From the NCBI GenBank assembly GCA_947383875.1, contig CANDEX010000010.1, forward strand, positions 1 through 38,818: a stretch of DNA of 38,818 nt. Reading direction: 5' to 3'. This document shows positions 1 to 8,683 of this stretch, in pieces. This DNA is from an uncultured Azospirillum sp. GTDB lineage: Bacteria > Pseudomonadota > Alphaproteobacteria > RF32 > CAG-239. Made by a program: the position numbers and the translations under genes. The notes under the pieces were generated by a model. That model had not been told where the DNA came from and did no database searches. It saw only the letters and a program-made list of their open reading frames with translations. Position 1 is the first letter of the stretch. Each line of letters begins with the position of its first letter.

Positions 1-19
1 TAAAATCCCTGTAAATTAA

Positions 20-175
20 AACAAAAACCGCCTTAAAATTTAAGGCGGAGGAGCTCAAAAACTGTATACGAACAGTCACACTTATTCGACCAAAGGCTTA
101 TATCGTGCACTCCTCCGAAACGAAGGATATTTTCGTATAAGATGTTTTTGAGACACCACAACCGATCTCCCGGCT
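20..175 (-). ncRNA. Structured small RNA, possibly 6S RNA (ssrS)
   Basis: A minus-strand transcription unit of about 155 nt with no reading frame. It has a perfect -10 (TATAAT, complement of 182-187) and a rho-independent terminator (stem 28-34 with 42-48, followed by a T-rich tail). The RNA folds as a long rod. CTCAAAAAC near the 5' part pairs with GTTTTTGAG near the 3' end. Next, TATACGAA pairs with TTCGTATA, and the interior holds a TCCTTCG/CGGAGGA hairpin. Length, rod shape and strong promoter fit alphaproteobacterial 6S RNA, which sequesters sigma-70 RNA polymerase. The 4.5S RNA tetraloop motif is absent, and the RNA is too short for RNase P or tmRNA. The 6S name is an inference from shape only. 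Confidence 0.5.
22..48 (-). terminator. Intrinsic terminator of the small RNA
   Basis: CCGCCTT at 28-34 pairs with AAGGCGG at 42-48. On the minus strand the stem is followed directly by five T, then GTTTT. The plus-strand side has no T run, so it works for the minus strand only. Confidence 0.75.
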
Positions 176-181
176 GCGAGA

Positions 182-212
182 ATTATATTAGGTGATTATT
201 TTTATTTTGCAA
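182..212 (-). promoter_or_regulatory. Promoter of the minus-strand small RNA
   Basis: On the minus strand a TATAAT -10 lies at 182-187, with a TTGCAA-like -35 about 19 bases upstream. The predicted start is near 175, which gives an RNA of about 155 nt ending at the terminator around 20-48. The -10 is a perfect match; the -35 and spacing are weaker. Confidence 0.5.
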
Positions 213-444
213 TCAAAATATTGCGATTGTTTGGCTGCGGGTGAAGAAAGAGAAAGTCGGCTGATGGGGTAGTAAATATTGGGAGGGTGTCTGGGGTGTG
301 TGGCGTATATGGATGGTCGGGTGTCGAGGCAGGGGTGAAAACATGGGGACAAATGTTGGAGCAATGAGAGATGTGGAGAGGGAGAAAAGGAAAAGGCGAT
401 ATCAAGAGCAGCTGGAGGGAAGAGAGGCTGGAGTAAAAATGGGA
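190..444. other. Gene-free G-rich, strand-asymmetric tract
   Basis: No supportable gene. The plus strand from about 240 to 440 is strongly purine-rich with many GGG/GGGG runs, unlike the rest of the window. Open frames on both strands here are low-complexity by-products of that bias (the minus one is Ser/Pro/Leu/His-rich) and lack ribosome binding sites. Confidence 0.5.
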
Positions 445-581
445 TGTCATGCTGAGGAGCTGTGCAACGAAGAATCTATGTTTAGGCTGCCGCATTATCA
501 ACATCGTGCCGGTTTGAATATGGATTCTTCACCGCGTTGCGGTTCAGGATGACAGATAAAAAATCACAGTTCAGGATGACA
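445..581. repeat. Inverted-repeat intergenic element (GTCATNCTGA ... GAAGAATC type)
   Basis: The left arm (445-477) starts TGTCATGCTGAGGAGC and ends GAAGAATCT. The right arm (522-554) starts GGATTCTTCACCGC and ends TTCAGGATGACA. They are imperfect reverse complements about 45 bases apart. A further partial copy of the outer end, TTCAGGATGACA, lies at 570-581. This outer sequence resembles short interspersed repeats common in intergenic DNA of many bacteria. No transposase is present, so it is a non-autonomous element or a dispersed palindromic repeat. Confidence 0.55.
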
Positions 582-664
582 CGCCCAATCGTCGGCGGTA
601 AATTAATCCAGACAATGACGGCGAAAAAACTGTACCAAAGTTAATAAGGTTAATTAAAGATTTT

Positions 665-1828
665 CTACCTCATCCCGGTATAGATTTTACTGTCATCCGG
701 GATTTTGCGGCCAATGCCTTTTTTGAGTTTATTCAAGCGGACAAACCCTGTTTCACCGCTGTCTATCATAACTCTTGCCCAGACCTGATTAGGCGTATAT
801 CCGGTCAGACGGACAGTTGTTCGGCTTTTAATTTCCGCTAACTTATCAAAATTATCATCCGGGCCATACATCACCGAAACCGGCTCAAGCACATAATAAA
901 GACGTTTATCGTCGTCTGTATCAACCGGAATATCAACGACCTTTGAGACAACAACATCGTCAACTCCTCGACCGCTGTTAAAATGAACTTCCTGATAATA
1001 AGTCACATCATCATGTTTGGCAAAATACTTATTAAATTCTCGCCAATTCATTACTTTGGTCGAAACCCCCATTAACAAAATCAACAGTAATATGCCGGGA
1101 AACAGCAGCTGCAAATTTTTCAACTGACGAAAATTCCATGCTGCCGGTTTGGGAGCCTGAACAGGTGGTAATCCTCGCAGAAAACGATTGATTAACTCTA
1201 TCTCATCACCCTGGGCATATTCTAGTGCCAACTGCCCGGATAGATAAGACTGTTGCGCTTTATTATCTTGCGCATAGGCAATCATATTGTGCACCAGCAA
1301 TGTTAAATTTTCCGACCGATTAGTCCCGATATTTTTGTAATTGGCCGCAATCGCATGGACATTGTGTGCTAAGCCGGGAATATTCCACCATCCTAAAGTC
1401 CAATTAATCAAAGAATTTCGCAGCACCAGACTTTTGGCTTCATTAAAATTACAAATTTCAGCGGGAGCAACATCCGAAAAAGAGGTGAACTTACCAATAA
1501 CCTGTCTTAAGGTTATTGTACGCAAATTGACTTCCGGTTGACCTTTACGATTCATATAAACTTTGAGATTTCTCATATCCGGAAATTTTGCAGCAGGATA
1601 GATACGCGCTAATAAATCATAAATCAGGCGTTGTTTGTCATCATTAATCACATCGTAGGCGACAGATATTTTTTGAAAAGTTTCTACCGCTGCCGGATCC
1701 GTATTATGGTCCGGATGCCAGCGTTTTGCCTGCTCACGGTAGCTACGTTTAATTTCTTCATCCCCAGCCGTTAAGGATAATCCGAGAATTGCGTAATAGC
1801 CTAAAGGATCCGCTGAATATCTACTCAT
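665..1828 (-). CDS. Membrane-anchored J-domain protein with C-terminal SH3-like domain
   Basis: Predicted DnaJ-type cochaperone of 387 residues. The J domain occupies about residues 9-71 and has the HPD tripeptide (38-40) that stimulates Hsp70 ATPase. There is no Gly/Phe region and no zinc finger, so it is not DnaJ itself. A hydrophobic segment at about 240-258 should be one membrane span. After it, residues about 290-375 look like a bacterial SH3 domain, with the pattern YYVLEPVSVMYGPDD followed by GETGFV. The J domain would then be cytoplasmic and the SH3 part periplasmic. The start codon overlaps the stop of the FliK-like gene (ATGA), so it is the last translationally coupled cistron of the fliF operon. 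A flagellar role is suggested only by that context. Confidence 0.8.
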   Translation of the reverse strand: MSRYSADPLGYYAILGLSLTAGDEEIKRSYREQAKRWHPDHNTDPAAVETFQKISVAYDVINDDKQRLIYDLLARIYPAAKFPDMRNLKVYMNRKGQPEVNLRTITLRQVIGKFTSFSDVAPAEICNFNEAKSLVLRNSLINWTLGWWNIPGLAHNVHAIAANYKNIGTNRSENLTLLVHNMIAYAQDNKAQQSYLSGQLALEYAQGDEIELINRFLRGLPPVQAPKPAAWNFRQLKNLQLLFPGILLLILLMGVSTKVMNWREFNKYFAKHDDVTYYQEVHFNSGRGVDDVVVSKVVDIPVDTDDDKRLYYVLEPVSVMYGPDDNFDKLAEIKSRTTVRLTGYTPNQVWARVMIDSGETGFVRLNKLKKGIGRKIPDDSKIYTGMR

Positions 1829-3423
1829 ATAAAAATTCCTGTCGGTAAAGTTTCATTAGTTATATCTTCACCGATTTTGATAAAATTTTCCTTAACATTA
1901 ACTTTTATTGTTCCGGCATAACCAACCTCATGTAAGGTTGTTTTAAAAATATGCATAATATTGGCGCAAAGATCATTGCCAACAAAACGTTCGGTACGGA
2001 TTATTAAATCAAACCGTTTATCGCGTGCCAAAGAATAACCGTCAAACTGAAACCGCCCCAGCTTGGTAAAATTGGTGTCAACGACAAAACGTGTCCCATA
2101 TTTCTGTTTTTGCTGTTCAACTGTCTCATCTTCTTCATCATTATATTTTTTAACGGCCAAACGAATTTTTTCTATTCCTTCTCCGGTATAAAAGGGTATT
2201 TCTATCAACCGCCAAACTGGCGTTTCGCGTGATGACGATGTTAAGGCATTGGTCATCTGCTGCAAAGCTTCTCTGCCCTCTGCTCCCCCTGTTGTCAGCC
2301 GGTCAATAACTTCTTCGCCTAACCATTGGGTCATATCCTGATGTACCGCCGCCTTAACATAATTCACCATATTACTTAACATTGATTTGCCGACAGAAGG
2401 AAGCTTATTGATAAGAGCATTCATCGTTTCCTGCGGCAAGTTTAACGGCTTCAGGACATCCAGTATTTTTGTGACGGATAGAGGTTTAGCATCAGCATGG
2501 TTTGACGTAAACGGTAATAACGCCATTTCCTCCAGGAGAGCGGCACCTTTAGTTAAAGATAACGGCGGCAGGGTATTTTCTGTTGTTTGAAAAGCCTGAA
2601 CGGCTTTCACCACCAGCTCAACCGGCAACCCATTATCCAATTTTAACTGGGTCGCACTGATAATATCACCCAAAGGCGTGCGAAATGCCGTCAAATTTAT
2701 TTCCGGAGAAACTTTGGTTTGTGCCGGAAGAATTTTTCCTTCTAAGTTATGTAAGGCATTTTCCAATTTAACGGCAAAATCAGGCTGTTGGGGATTTTGT
2801 AACAGACTTTTTAGTGTTTGAAGTGCTGTTTGAGTTTCCGGCAGCATGGGGGGACTTCCCTCTGGCAATACTTTTTGAAAAACCGTTTCGATTTCAACAT
2901 TCGGCAAAACTGCGGTTAATTCCGCTGATAACTGTTTGACACCCAAAATTTCAACAGCCGCCGTTTTAAGTGTCAGCGGGTGGAGCCGCACGTCAAATTT
3001 TCCCGTTTGATTTTCTGTAATGACAATTGGTGCTTCTGTTCGGGGAGTTTCTTTAGATACCGGCAATAACCATTTATCCGCAGGACGACCATCAATTGTC
3101 TGAAATTTAAAAGCGACCGTATTTTCCCGAGTTGAAGTAATCCGAATTTCTGCCGGATATGGCCTGTTTTCAGAAAATAGCTGCAACTGCGTGGCTGATG
3201 ATATATTTAATTTGACAGGAAGCTGAAAAAGCTGATTGTTTACTTCCAAATTTATTCCGGCTTCTAATCCGTTTGTTCCCGACTGGATACTGATATTCAA
3301 CGATTGTCCGGGTTTAAGATTATCCAATCCGGTTCCGGAAATGTCTATGTTACCGCCAAGGGATGAAGAATCATTTCCGGTGGTCTGGTTCGGTGCTGTA
3401 ACGGAAGGAACCAGCGTTTCCAT
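1825..3423 (-). CDS. FliK-like flagellar hook-length control family protein
   Basis: A 532-residue protein in the flagellar operon. The N-terminal region (about 1-130) is rich in beta strands, Ser, Asn and Thr. The middle (about 150-390) is low-complexity Leu/Pro/Gln/Thr-rich sequence. A more conserved C-terminal domain (about 400-532) contains VWRLIEIPFYTGEGIEKIRL and ends in a segment predicted to alternate helix and strand. This layout of long variable part plus compact C-terminal domain is that of FliK-type proteins. The canonical Flg_hook signature is instead in the gene at 15746-17386, so this is a divergent second member. It begins immediately after the flhG stop and overlaps the next gene. 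It could be a second substrate-switch or ruler protein; exact function is unproven. Confidence 0.6.
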   Translation of the reverse strand: METLVPSVTAPNQTTGNDSSSLGGNIDISGTGLDNLKPGQSLNISIQSGTNGLEAGINLEVNNQLFQLPVKLNISSATQLQLFSENRPYPAEIRITSTRENTVAFKFQTIDGRPADKWLLPVSKETPRTEAPIVITENQTGKFDVRLHPLTLKTAAVEILGVKQLSAELTAVLPNVEIETVFQKVLPEGSPPMLPETQTALQTLKSLLQNPQQPDFAVKLENALHNLEGKILPAQTKVSPEINLTAFRTPLGDIISATQLKLDNGLPVELVVKAVQAFQTTENTLPPLSLTKGAALLEEMALLPFTSNHADAKPLSVTKILDVLKPLNLPQETMNALINKLPSVGKSMLSNMVNYVKAAVHQDMTQWLGEEVIDRLTTGGAEGREALQQMTNALTSSSRETPVWRLIEIPFYTGEGIEKIRLAVKKYNDEEDETVEQQKQKYGTRFVVDTNFTKLGRFQFDGYSLARDKRFDLIIRTERFVGNDLCANIMHIFKTTLHEVGYAGTIKVNVKENFIKIGEDITNETLPTGIFI

Positions 3424-4254
3424 TTATTTTTGCTCCGAAATTAATTTGCGCGCAATAGCGATCACATCTTCTGCCGCTTCAGAAGTCGGAAAACGGTTAA
3501 TTAGCGGGGTTTGATTACGAATTGCATCGCGCACCCGCGTATCACGCCGAATTATTCCCAGCAAAGGCGGGGTAATTTTAAGAAAATTGGTGCAAGCTTT
3601 AAGCAGTGTTTCATATGTCCGCTGACCTTCGCGCAAAGAATTAGCTTGATTAATGACGACATTTATATCCGACTTCGGGTATTGCATAGCCATAATTTTT
3701 ATAAAAGCATACGCATCGGTCAAGGAGGTCGGCTCATCCGTGCAAAGTACAATAATCTTTTCTGCCATACTGGAGAGAATCCGCACCGGTTTTTCAACCC
3801 CTGCCCCCATATCCAGAATAACTTTATTATAAGACGATGCCAATAATGATAAATCTTCACCTAAAATCTGCAAACGCCCAATCGGCATAGATGCCAATCC
3901 GGCAGATCCCGAACGTCCGGCAATAATATCAAAATGCGTTCGGTCACAGTGATGAATGACCTGATTCAGGGTTTTAGCACCGGCAATGACGCTCCCTAAA
4001 TCATCTTTAACCATTAATCCCAGCTGAATATCAATATTCGCCAACCCCAAATCTCCATCAAAAAGGAGGGTTTTCTGCTTATAGCCGCTCAAAGCATGAG
4101 CCAGCGTAATTGAAAACCAGGTCTTGCCAACGCCGCCTTTACCTGAAGCAACGGCAATCATATTCTTACCGCGGCGCACGCTGCGCGGTGTTGCTGCCCG
4201 AGGCATAATCTTTAATTCATCCTGTTTGTTTTCCATGGTTTTCTCTTTCTTCAT
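3424..4254 (-). CDS. flhG: Flagellar number regulator FlhG (MinD-like ATPase)
   Basis: MinD/ParA-family ATPase, also called FleN or YlxH. In characterised bacteria it limits flagellar number and works with FlhF. The deviant Walker A motif SGKGGVGKTW is clear about 40 residues in. It is followed by the switch-like LLFDGDLGLANIDIQLGL, which is diagnostic of this family, and by a Walker B region VILDMGAGVE. The chosen ATG start sits inside the flhF stop (TGATG); a TTG one codon upstream and an ATG six codons downstream are alternatives. The protein lacks an obvious N-terminal activator helix of the DQAxxLR type. It is the eighth gene of the fliF operon. Confidence 0.92.
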   Translation of the reverse strand: MKKEKTMENKQDELKIMPRAATPRSVRRGKNMIAVASGKGGVGKTWFSITLAHALSGYKQKTLLFDGDLGLANIDIQLGLMVKDDLGSVIAGAKTLNQVIHHCDRTHFDIIAGRSGSAGLASMPIGRLQILGEDLSLLASSYNKVILDMGAGVEKPVRILSSMAEKIIVLCTDEPTSLTDAYAFIKIMAMQYPKSDINVVINQANSLREGQRTYETLLKACTNFLKITPPLLGIIRRDTRVRDAIRNQTPLINRFPTSEAAEDVIAIARKLISEQK

Positions 4255-5207
4255 CAAGGCAAAATAAGTTTGGCCAAAGACTTATGGTTTATGGCGGCCA
4301 GTCCCTGCGCTATCGATGAACTGACACTGGCGGCACAAAAGCCTGTTCGGCAGCAGCCGGCAATTGAAATCAACGAGCCGATACGTCTGGTTAAATCCAA
4401 CCGTGTCGGCAACAAATATTTAACACCGAACTGATTAAAAATCTCGGCTATTTCAACGGCTTCATATGAATTTTTTCCAGCGTCGGCTGTCAGAATTATG
4501 TCACTTTTAATAACTTCTGCCAAACCACGCAGGCGATCTATCTCGGTATTGATAAACGGATTCACTCCCGGGGTATCTATCAGCACCAATTGATATGTCT
4601 GCCGCGCAGAACGCACGGCTTCATAAAGGCTGCGTTCACCCTTGCAAAAAAAGAAATCCGTCTCCAAAATTTTAGCAAAGGCTTCAAGTTGATGATTGGC
4701 TCCGGCTCGCACATTATCCGTACTGATAATGCAACAATTGATTTTATTAAAACGTGCCTGTGTCGCGACTTTGGCAATAACAGTAGACTTTCCGGAACCA
4801 GGAACACCCATAAACATTTTAACCGGACAGGACAAATCCAACAGCGAGCCGAAAGAAAACATTTCACTAAAACAGGCAGACAACAGACGATGCTCATCGC
4901 TTATTCCCCGCTCCAAGCTTAAATTACGGCAGTAAGCCAAAATACGCTCGGCTACGGTATCAATAACACCGTGATAATCCAAACAATCTCGCAAGCGACT
5001 GTCATCAAACCGAAAACGGCTGGGCGTAATTCGCAATTCATCTGCGTGAGTGAAATCAATATCTTCCCGTTCCTCAAGGGCGGCAACGACTTTTACCTGT
5101 CCGTCCAACGTTTCGGTCGAAATAATAACCGCGTCAGCTCCCAGCTCTTCTTTTACTAAAAGCATTGCCTCTGACATGGTGGCGGCAAGGTAATTTTTGA
5201 TACGCAT
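4254..5207 (-). CDS. flhF: Flagellar SRP-like GTPase FlhF
   Basis: SRP-family GTPase that marks the site of flagellar assembly. The N-terminus (MRIKNYLAATMSEAMLLVKE) is typical of FlhF. The G1 P-loop GVPGSGKST lies at about 134-142, the family motif TDNVRAGANHQLEAFA at about 163, and the G3 motif DTPG at 211-214. At 317 residues it is compact, because the basic B domain between the N-terminus and the NG domain is short. It sits between flhA and flhG as in many polar flagellates. It starts 10 bases after the flhA stop behind a strong AGGAGG. Its product should form a cycle with FlhG. Confidence 0.93.
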   Translation of the reverse strand: MRIKNYLAATMSEAMLLVKEELGADAVIISTETLDGQVKVVAALEEREDIDFTHADELRITPSRFRFDDSRLRDCLDYHGVIDTVAERILAYCRNLSLERGISDEHRLLSACFSEMFSFGSLLDLSCPVKMFMGVPGSGKSTVIAKVATQARFNKINCCIISTDNVRAGANHQLEAFAKILETDFFFCKGERSLYEAVRSARQTYQLVLIDTPGVNPFINTEIDRLRGLAEVIKSDIILTADAGKNSYEAVEIAEIFNQFGVKYLLPTRLDLTRRIGSLISIAGCCRTGFCAASVSSSIAQGLAAINHKSLAKLILP

Positions 5208-5217
5208 CCCTTACCTC

Positions 5218-7341
5218 CTAAATCTGTCCGACTGTTTTGATTTTTGCTTTAGGGTGAATTTCATTTTGAGACATAACAACTGTCAACGGGCGGAAACGTT
5301 CAATAATTGAGCGGACAAAAGGACGAATACCGGGGCTGGTCAGCAAAACAGCCGTTTCACCGCGGACAGCCAGTTCTTCCATCACCTGTCTAACTTTGGT
5401 AATAAAGGCTTGCAAAGCTGTCGGTGCCATTGCCAACTGGCGATCATCCCCCTCACCGACAATTGCTTCGGCAAAGGCGTGTTCCCATTCGGGAGACAAA
5501 GTCACCAACGGAATAATTCCCAGTTCATTGGCATTCGCATTAGAAAGCTGCCGCGCCAAACGAGTGCGGACGTGTTCGGTAATAGCCATCAGACTGTGAG
5601 TTGAGGCCACCGCTTCGGAAATACCTTCCAAGATGGTCGGTAAATCGCGGATAGAAACACGTTCCTGCAGCAAATTCTGCAAAATACGCTGGACAGCACC
5701 AAGGCTGACTTTGCCCGGGATAAGCTCTTTAACCAATTTCTGGTGTTCTTTATCCAGCTCATCAAGAAGTTTTTGCGTTTCGGCGTAAGACAACAGCTCA
5801 GGCATATTATCTTTAACCAATTCAGTGATATGGGTAGTAACAACTGTTGCCGGATCAACCACGGTATAACCGCGGAACATCGCTTCTTCACGATAAGACT
5901 GATCCACCCACATTGCTTTAAGGCCAAAAGTCGGTTCAGTGGTATTTTCACCCGGCAGCGTAATCGGTTCGCCGCGCGGATCCATTACTAAAAGCTGGGT
6001 CGGGCGCAATTCACCTTTGCCGGCTTTGACTTCCTTTATGTAAATATTATACTCATTCGCCTCAAGCTGCATATTATCCTGAATGCGGATGGAAGGCATG
6101 ACAAAGCCTAATTCACTGGCTAAAGCCCGACGCAAAGCTTTAATCTGATCTGTCAGCTTACGATTGGTCTCCTCGTTAATCAACGGCAGCAAACCATAAC
6201 CGATTTCCAAGCGAATCAAATCTATTCGCAGAGCATTGGCTATCGGCTCGTCCGCAGCTTTGGCCAAAGCACCTTGCTTTTGCTCTTGTTCAAGAACTTC
6301 CGCGGCACGCTGACGCGCAGCTTTTTGCTGTTTATCTAAATAATAAGCCGTAACCCCGGTCAATGTTGCCAACAGAAGAAACGGCAAAGCCGGCGTACCG
6401 GGAAGAAAACCTAACGCTCCGGCCATAAAAGCACTCATGCCAAGAGCTTTGGGATAATTAGCAACCTGCTCAAACAATACTTTATCGGTGGCGTCCGTCA
6501 TACCGGCTTTTGAAACCAGAATACCGGCAGCAACGGAAATAATCAGTGCCGGAATTTGCGAGACCAGACCATCACCGACGGTCAAACGAGTATAAGTTTC
6601 TCCTGCCGCCGAAAAACTCATATTATTCTGCACCATACCGATTATGATACCGGCAACAATATTGATGAAAGTAATAATCAAGCCGGCGATAGCATCACCG
6701 CGAACAAACTTGGAAGCACCGTCCATCGCGCCGTAGAAGGAGCTTTCTTTGGACAATTCTTCACGACGGGCGCGAGCTTCGTCCTCATTAATCAAACCGG
6801 AAGACAAATCCGCATCAATCGCCATCTGCTTACCGGGCATGGCATCTAATGCAAAACGGGCAGCGACCTCGGCAATACGTCCCGAACCTTTGGTGATGAC
6901 CACAAAGTTGACGATAACCAGAATGGCAAAAACAATCACGCCGATAACGAAATTATTACCCATGATAAATCCGCCAAAGGCCGCAATAACTTCACCGGCA
7001 GCATCCGGTCCCTGATATCCTTTTGCCAAAATTAAACGCGTGGAAGCCAGATTTAACGACAGACGATACATGGTCGTAATCAGCAAAACCAGAGGAAACG
7101 CACTGAACTCATTCGGTTTTTCAATAAAAATGGCGGTCATCAACACCAAGCAGGCAATAGTTATAGATAAAGCCAAAGCAATATCCAACAGCCAAGCCGG
7201 CATCGGCATAATCAAAATGACCAGCATTAAAATAATGGCTAAAGCAAAGAAAATGTCTCCGCGTTTGGTCGAGGCAACCAGCAGTTCTTTAAAGGATTTT
7301 CCGCCGAAAGGCGCGGTATTATTTGCAATTTTCTTAGCCAT
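5218..7341 (-). CDS. flhA: Flagellar export gate protein FlhA
   Basis: Large inner-membrane component of the flagellar type III export gate. At 707 residues it has the usual family length. The N-terminal half carries about eight hydrophobic segments (from about residue 33 to 340). It includes the family signature region TTMYRLSLNLASTRLILAKG near 90-110 and the charged cytoplasmic loop RFALDAMPGKQMAIDADLSS near 160. The C-terminal half (about 370-707) is the soluble nonameric ring domain, which binds chaperone-substrate complexes. It lies 16 bases after flbD, in the same order as Caulobacter flbD-flhA. Other export genes (flhB, fliP, fliQ, fliR) are not in this window. Confidence 0.97.
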   Translation of the reverse strand: MAKKIANNTAPFGGKSFKELLVASTKRGDIFFALAIILMLVILIMPMPAWLLDIALALSITIACLVLMTAIFIEKPNEFSAFPLVLLITTMYRLSLNLASTRLILAKGYQGPDAAGEVIAAFGGFIMGNNFVIGVIVFAILVIVNFVVITKGSGRIAEVAARFALDAMPGKQMAIDADLSSGLINEDEARARREELSKESSFYGAMDGASKFVRGDAIAGLIITFINIVAGIIIGMVQNNMSFSAAGETYTRLTVGDGLVSQIPALIISVAAGILVSKAGMTDATDKVLFEQVANYPKALGMSAFMAGALGFLPGTPALPFLLLATLTGVTAYYLDKQQKAARQRAAEVLEQEQKQGALAKAADEPIANALRIDLIRLEIGYGLLPLINEETNRKLTDQIKALRRALASELGFVMPSIRIQDNMQLEANEYNIYIKEVKAGKGELRPTQLLVMDPRGEPITLPGENTTEPTFGLKAMWVDQSYREEAMFRGYTVVDPATVVTTHITELVKDNMPELLSYAETQKLLDELDKEHQKLVKELIPGKVSLGAVQRILQNLLQERVSIRDLPTILEGISEAVASTHSLMAITEHVRTRLARQLSNANANELGIIPLVTLSPEWEHAFAEAIVGEGDDRQLAMAPTALQAFITKVRQVMEELAVRGETAVLLTSPGIRPFVRSIIERFRPLTVVMSQNEIHPKAKIKTVGQI

Positions 7342-7357
7342 GTTTCGGTTTTATATC

Positions 7358-8674
7358 CTAGAGTTCGGGGACATCAAAGCCCTCATCCTGATATTGTTTA
7401 AGCTTATTACGCAGTGTGCGGATGGATATTCCGAGAATATTTGCCGCGGTAGTGCGGTTGCCCAATGTATGTTTCAGGGTGTCGATAATCAAATTACGCT
7501 CCATACTGGCAACAGTGGTGCCGACAAATTCTCCGCCGGTCATTTCGGTTTCGGATTGCGGATTAATGACAGAATCAATATCGTCCAGAAGGACTGCATC
7601 TTCATCAATCTTATCACCGGTGCTTAATAAAACGGCGCGATGGATTGTATTTTCCAATTCGCGGACATTTCCCGGCCACAGATAATTCAAAAGCTTTTGT
7701 TCAGCTGCCGGGGTCATTTCCTTAAGAGGAATATCGTTTAATTCAGAATATTTTTTAGCAAAATGCTTTGCCAAAACAACAATATCGTCAGGGCGATCTT
7801 TAAGCTGCGGAATATTGATGTTGACCACATTCAGACGATAATACAAGTCCTGGCGGAAAGTTCCGTTTTTAACACATTCATCCAGATTGCGGTTTGACGT
7901 GGCAATAATGCGAGTGTCTACTTTAATTGGAGCTTTGCCGCCGATGCGATCAATTTCTTTTTCCTGAATAGCTCGCAACAGCTTAGCTTGAATTTTGACA
8001 TCAGTCTCTGAAATTTCATCTAACAACAGTGTTCCGCCGGAAGCTTCCTCAAATTTACCGATACGCCGGGCCACCGCTCCGGTAAAGGCACCTTTTTCAT
8101 ACCCAAACAACTCTGATTCCAACAGTGTTTCAGGAATAGCGGCGCAGTTAACGGCGACAAATTTTTTGTTAGCCCGTTTAGAATTATCATGCACAAAACG
8201 AGAAAAAATTTCCTTACCGGTTCCCGAAGCTCCGGTCAACAAGATACTGGCCTCAGACGGCGCAACTTGCTTGGCCAACTTTAAAACTGCTTCCGTTTTC
8301 TTATCACCATAAATCAGCGCATGATTTTCACGAGTTGCCGCAGCCAAAACAGCACCAATCATTTCAGGATCCGGCGGCAGCGGAATATATTCTTTAGCTC
8401 CGGCCTTAATGGCTTTAACGGCCAAAGATGAATCGTTGGCCACTCCGCAGGCGACAACTAATACATTTATACGCTCTTGCTCCAGAGAAGAAATAAATTT
8501 ATAGACATCCAGTTTGACGTCTATCATAACCAGTTCAATAGCTTTACCGGAACGCAAAATATTCAGCCCGGCCTCTTCATTATCGGCTATAGAGACATGA
8601 CCGCCTTGTTGGATGGCAATCTTACTCGCCGCACCAATCTGCCCCTCTAATGTTCCGACAATCAATAATTCCAT
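7358..8674 (-). CDS. flbD: FlbD-type sigma-54 flagellar transcription activator
   Basis: NtrC-family activator of 438 residues. It has a receiver-like domain (1-120), an AAA+ domain (about 125-360) with Walker A GASGTGKE at 148-155, the sigma-54 contact loop GAFTGA at 195-200 and Walker B GGTLLLDE at 213-220. A Fis-type helix-turn-helix follows near the C-terminus (NILGISIRTLRNKLKQY). The receiver lacks the acidic pair normally found after the first strand (LLIVGTLEGQ). That agrees with Caulobacter FlbD, which is not a classical phosphoacceptor. Position between fliN and flhA matches the Caulobacter cluster. A likely target is the sigma-54 promoter upstream of fliK at 17426-17441. Confidence 0.9.
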   Translation of the reverse strand: MELLIVGTLEGQIGAASKIAIQQGGHVSIADNEEAGLNILRSGKAIELVMIDVKLDVYKFISSLEQERINVLVVACGVANDSSLAVKAIKAGAKEYIPLPPDPEMIGAVLAAATRENHALIYGDKKTEAVLKLAKQVAPSEASILLTGASGTGKEIFSRFVHDNSKRANKKFVAVNCAAIPETLLESELFGYEKGAFTGAVARRIGKFEEASGGTLLLDEISETDVKIQAKLLRAIQEKEIDRIGGKAPIKVDTRIIATSNRNLDECVKNGTFRQDLYYRLNVVNINIPQLKDRPDDIVVLAKHFAKKYSELNDIPLKEMTPAAEQKLLNYLWPGNVRELENTIHRAVLLSTGDKIDEDAVLLDDIDSVINPQSETEMTGGEFVGTTVASMERNLIIDTLKHTLGNRTTAANILGISIRTLRNKLKQYQDEGFDVPEL

Positions 8675-8683
8675 TTTTTATCC

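Noticed and set aside
202..552. Overlapping open frames on both strands
   Set aside because: Low-complexity products of the G-rich tract, no RBS, and they run into the inverted-repeat element.
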